DNA of 64,000 bases from Schistosoma haematobium (Eukaryota; Platyhelminthes; Trematoda; Strigeidida; Schistosomatidae): the NCBI RefSeq assembly GCF_000699445.3, contig NC_067198.1:20044536-20108535 (forward strand), given 5' to 3'. How positions within the stretch are numbered: the stretch's first letter is position 1; each line of letters begins with the position of its first letter. The notes beneath the pieces were generated by a model. The model ran no database searches. It was not told the DNA's origin and was given only the letters and a program-made list of their open reading frames with translations. Both the position numbers and the translations under genes were made by a program. Shown here piece by piece: positions 61,951 to 64,000 of this stretch.

Positions 61951-63224
61951 AATTATATATTCTGATCGAATCAAGATTAGTGCATAGAATAAAAACACAT
62001 CGTTTAAAAGATTCATATTTGACAATGGGAATAATAAAACTAGGTAAAATCTATTATTGAAATTCTATTTCAGTTTCACTTTCAAATAAAATGTTTGGTT
62101 GGAAACTACTTTAAGTCATTAACTATTCTCTTCTAGAATACGATTACTAAGTATTTTATCCGAGTTGACCAAACTCGTCATTTTATCAGATAGTCGTTTT
62201 TATGGCATCTGAAACACCTCATCATTGGTCTCCCTTGATATCCAATCTATTAGACTTCCAAATATTTTCATCTTAGAGGATGGGGAAGATAGGAAGAAGT
62301 TACATCTCTATTATGAATTACTTCAAGATACTAATTCCGTATACAATTTTCATACTATTAATATATCATATTTAGTATAAGAATACACTTATATTGATGA
62401 GGATAATAATGAATAGTTATATTGTAGAATGATTTTATTCATCATTTATTTTATTTATTGGGAGACCAGTACAAAAACATTATCATAACTGGATCAATGT
62501 TAGTTTCATTCTGAATAGCAACACTGGATTTTGTTTTTATGATTTCAATTTTTCCATAATATTATCAATAAACACTGAATTCAGATTAGTGAATTATTCA
62601 ATTTAATGATAATCAGATTAAATATCTTAAATGAAAAATAAAAGGTTCTCTTTCAAAATGCGATTATACACCTGTTTATTATCTTACTTACTTTTTAAAT
62701 AAATAAATGTATATCTTCTGGTAAGACGAGGCGCCCATATATTAGAATCCATACATGCAAGCAAAGATATGTAAGCTGTATAACAGTTTATTTAACAAAT
62801 ATACCATTTGACGAAAAGATTGTTAGAGCTGACCTAATAGTCATTGACTTATACTCTTAGAGATGTTTCTAATAGCAATGTTGTACAGAGTCAAATCTTC
62901 TGGGTAAAAAAACATTTCATTACATTCCAGGTAGTTTATTTATTTAATGTATGTACATATGTATTCAGTTATAGGTGTTTTTTTCTTTTTTCTTGTATTA
63001 TAAAAGAAACTTGTTGAAATACTTTGTGCTGAGAATTTTATATTGTACTAAGCATATAATTCTGAATAAAGCCACTATTAATAAATGAACATTGAATAGT
63101 AATATCCAGATAAAGACACATGGAGCAAACGAATAAAGTTTGAAATAAAGTGTACATTATGGTAAAAATCAAATTTAAAAGTCAAAGAAATTAAAGGTTG
63201 TGACTTTGATAATGGTTGATAGTT
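61951..63224. other. Sequence between two RTE copies
   Basis: AT-rich. Holds only candidate terminal exon B (62137-62212) and possible polyA signals. No other gene or repeat was recognised. Confidence 0.4.
62137..62212 (+). CDS. RASEF: Candidate terminal exon B of RASEF-like gene
   Basis: Alternative last exon beyond the RTE insertion: acceptor ATTCTCTTCTAG, one base to complete the split codon, then 24 codons and TGA at 62210-62212. The peptide is hydrophobic (LLSILSELTKLVIL) with no Cys, unlike vertebrate RASEF, which ends with a Cys-Cys motif. Exon A and exon B are mutually exclusive ends. A third possibility is an exon to the right of the window. Confidence 0.27.
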
Positions 63225-64000
63225 ATTTCGAGTTCCATATGATGTTCAACTGTATGAATGCTGTCCTTACTTTGCCAATCCCTGCCTTTGCATCTGCATC
63301 GGATCCTCCTTGTTTATCGATGGTACGTGAAAATTTCCACCTCTTCCCTATCTTCCCCACCAAGTGTTATTCGGTCGGTGTTCTCCGTGTTGTATTTGAG
63401 AATGTTGCTTTTTCCCTTGTGTATGTTGAGTCCTACTGATACAAAGACTGCTGCTACACTAGTTGTCTTCATCTGTATTTGTTGACGTGTATGGGATAGA
63501 AGATACAGGTCATCTGTGAAGTTCAAATCTTCTTATTGATTCCGAGCTGTCCATTGTATTCTGTACTTCCGTTCAGATGTCGAGGTCGTCATAATCCAAT
63601 CAGCCACTAGTAGAAAGGAAAAGGGCGAGAGTGAACAGTCTTGTCTGAATTTGGTCCTTACTTGGAATGCGTTTATCAGCTGTCTTCCATATACGACTTT
63701 GTAGTGTGGTACGTCGTATGAATTTCGTGTGATGTCGACGATCTTCTCAGGTACATCATAGTTTCGAAGAAGTTTCCGTAAGGTTCTCTTATCCATACTG
63801 TCAAACACCTTCTCACAGTCAAGGAAGTTGATGTATGGTGGCGAGTCCCATTCAATTGATTGTCTAACGATGATCTGTAGTGTCGCGATTCGGTCTGTGC
63901 ACGACCGGCCCTTACAGAATCTGGTTATTGATCTAGAAGTTGGGTGTCTACTGAATCTTTCATCAGTTTCAGCAACACTCTGTGGAAAACTTTCCTTGGC
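63225..64000 (-). mobile_element. RTE-clade retrotransposon fragment, runs off the window
   Basis: Minus-strand reading gives FDSMDKRTLRKLLRNYDVPE, LSPFSFLLVADWIM, FTDDLYLLS (FADD changed to FTDD) and GLNIHKGKSNILKYNTE, all parallel to the plus-strand copy at 58.9-61.9 kb. The 3' part after about 63225 is missing. A sister subfamily, not a recent duplicate. The ORFs on the plus strand here are shadows. Confidence 0.88.

Noticed and set aside
62870..63020. A third possible terminal exon after CTCTTAG near 62861
   Set aside because: Open in phase, but the peptide runs through low-complexity sequence with no stop in a sensible place and no similarity to a Rab tail.

Overview
The window looks like nuclear DNA of a blood fluke (genus Schistosoma or a close relative). 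It is very AT-rich, has introns of up to 20 kb, carries many short tRNA-related repeats with hammerhead-ribozyme cores of the kind known from the schistosome Sm-alpha repeats, and holds RTE-clade retrotransposons of the SR2/SR3/Perere type. No prokaryotic, viral or organellar gene is seen. The species cannot be fixed from sequence alone.

One host gene can be supported, on the plus strand from position 921 to at least 58300. I assembled it from 15 exons whose splice sites and reading phases agree at every junction. The product starts with a pair of EF-hands (residues 14-61), continues with a conserved linker and a coiled coil (about 180-441) and an acidic/Ser/Asn-rich spacer, and ends with a Rab-type GTPase (about 535-714). 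This is the order found in RASEF/Rab45 and the related CRACR2A/Rab44 proteins, so I call it RASEF-like. One exon is only 10 nt long (37800-37809). The last few residues are uncertain: two candidate terminal exons are given (58566-58581 and 62137-62212).

Almost everything else is intronic and much of it is repeat-derived. Three tRNA-related repeat families carry hammerhead cores on either strand. I call them A (Sm-alpha-like), B and C. About 19 loci were found, four with an essentially intact core: 17069-17114 (-), 29785-29830 (+), 32770-32815 (-) and 50832-50877 (+). Several B copies form long, nearly perfect palindromes. Two related 257-293 bp MITE-like elements with terminal inverted repeats lie at 24966-25222 and 37089-37381. 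LINE remnants lie at 41.0, 48.8-49.3, 51.6-51.8 and 53.5-54.3 kb. A nearly full-length but dead RTE element (58876-61939) interrupts the 3' end of the gene region, a second RTE copy on the minus strand runs off the right end, and a solo 5' end of the same family sits at 8205-8351.

Region by region: 1-920 upstream sequence with one B repeat; 921-1535 exons 1-2 (EF-hands); 1536-21911 a giant intron full of repeats; 21912-39503 exons 3-10 (linker and coiled coil); 39504-50278 a 10.8-kb intron; 50279-58300 exons 11-15 (GTPase); 58301-64000 RTE-rich 3' region.
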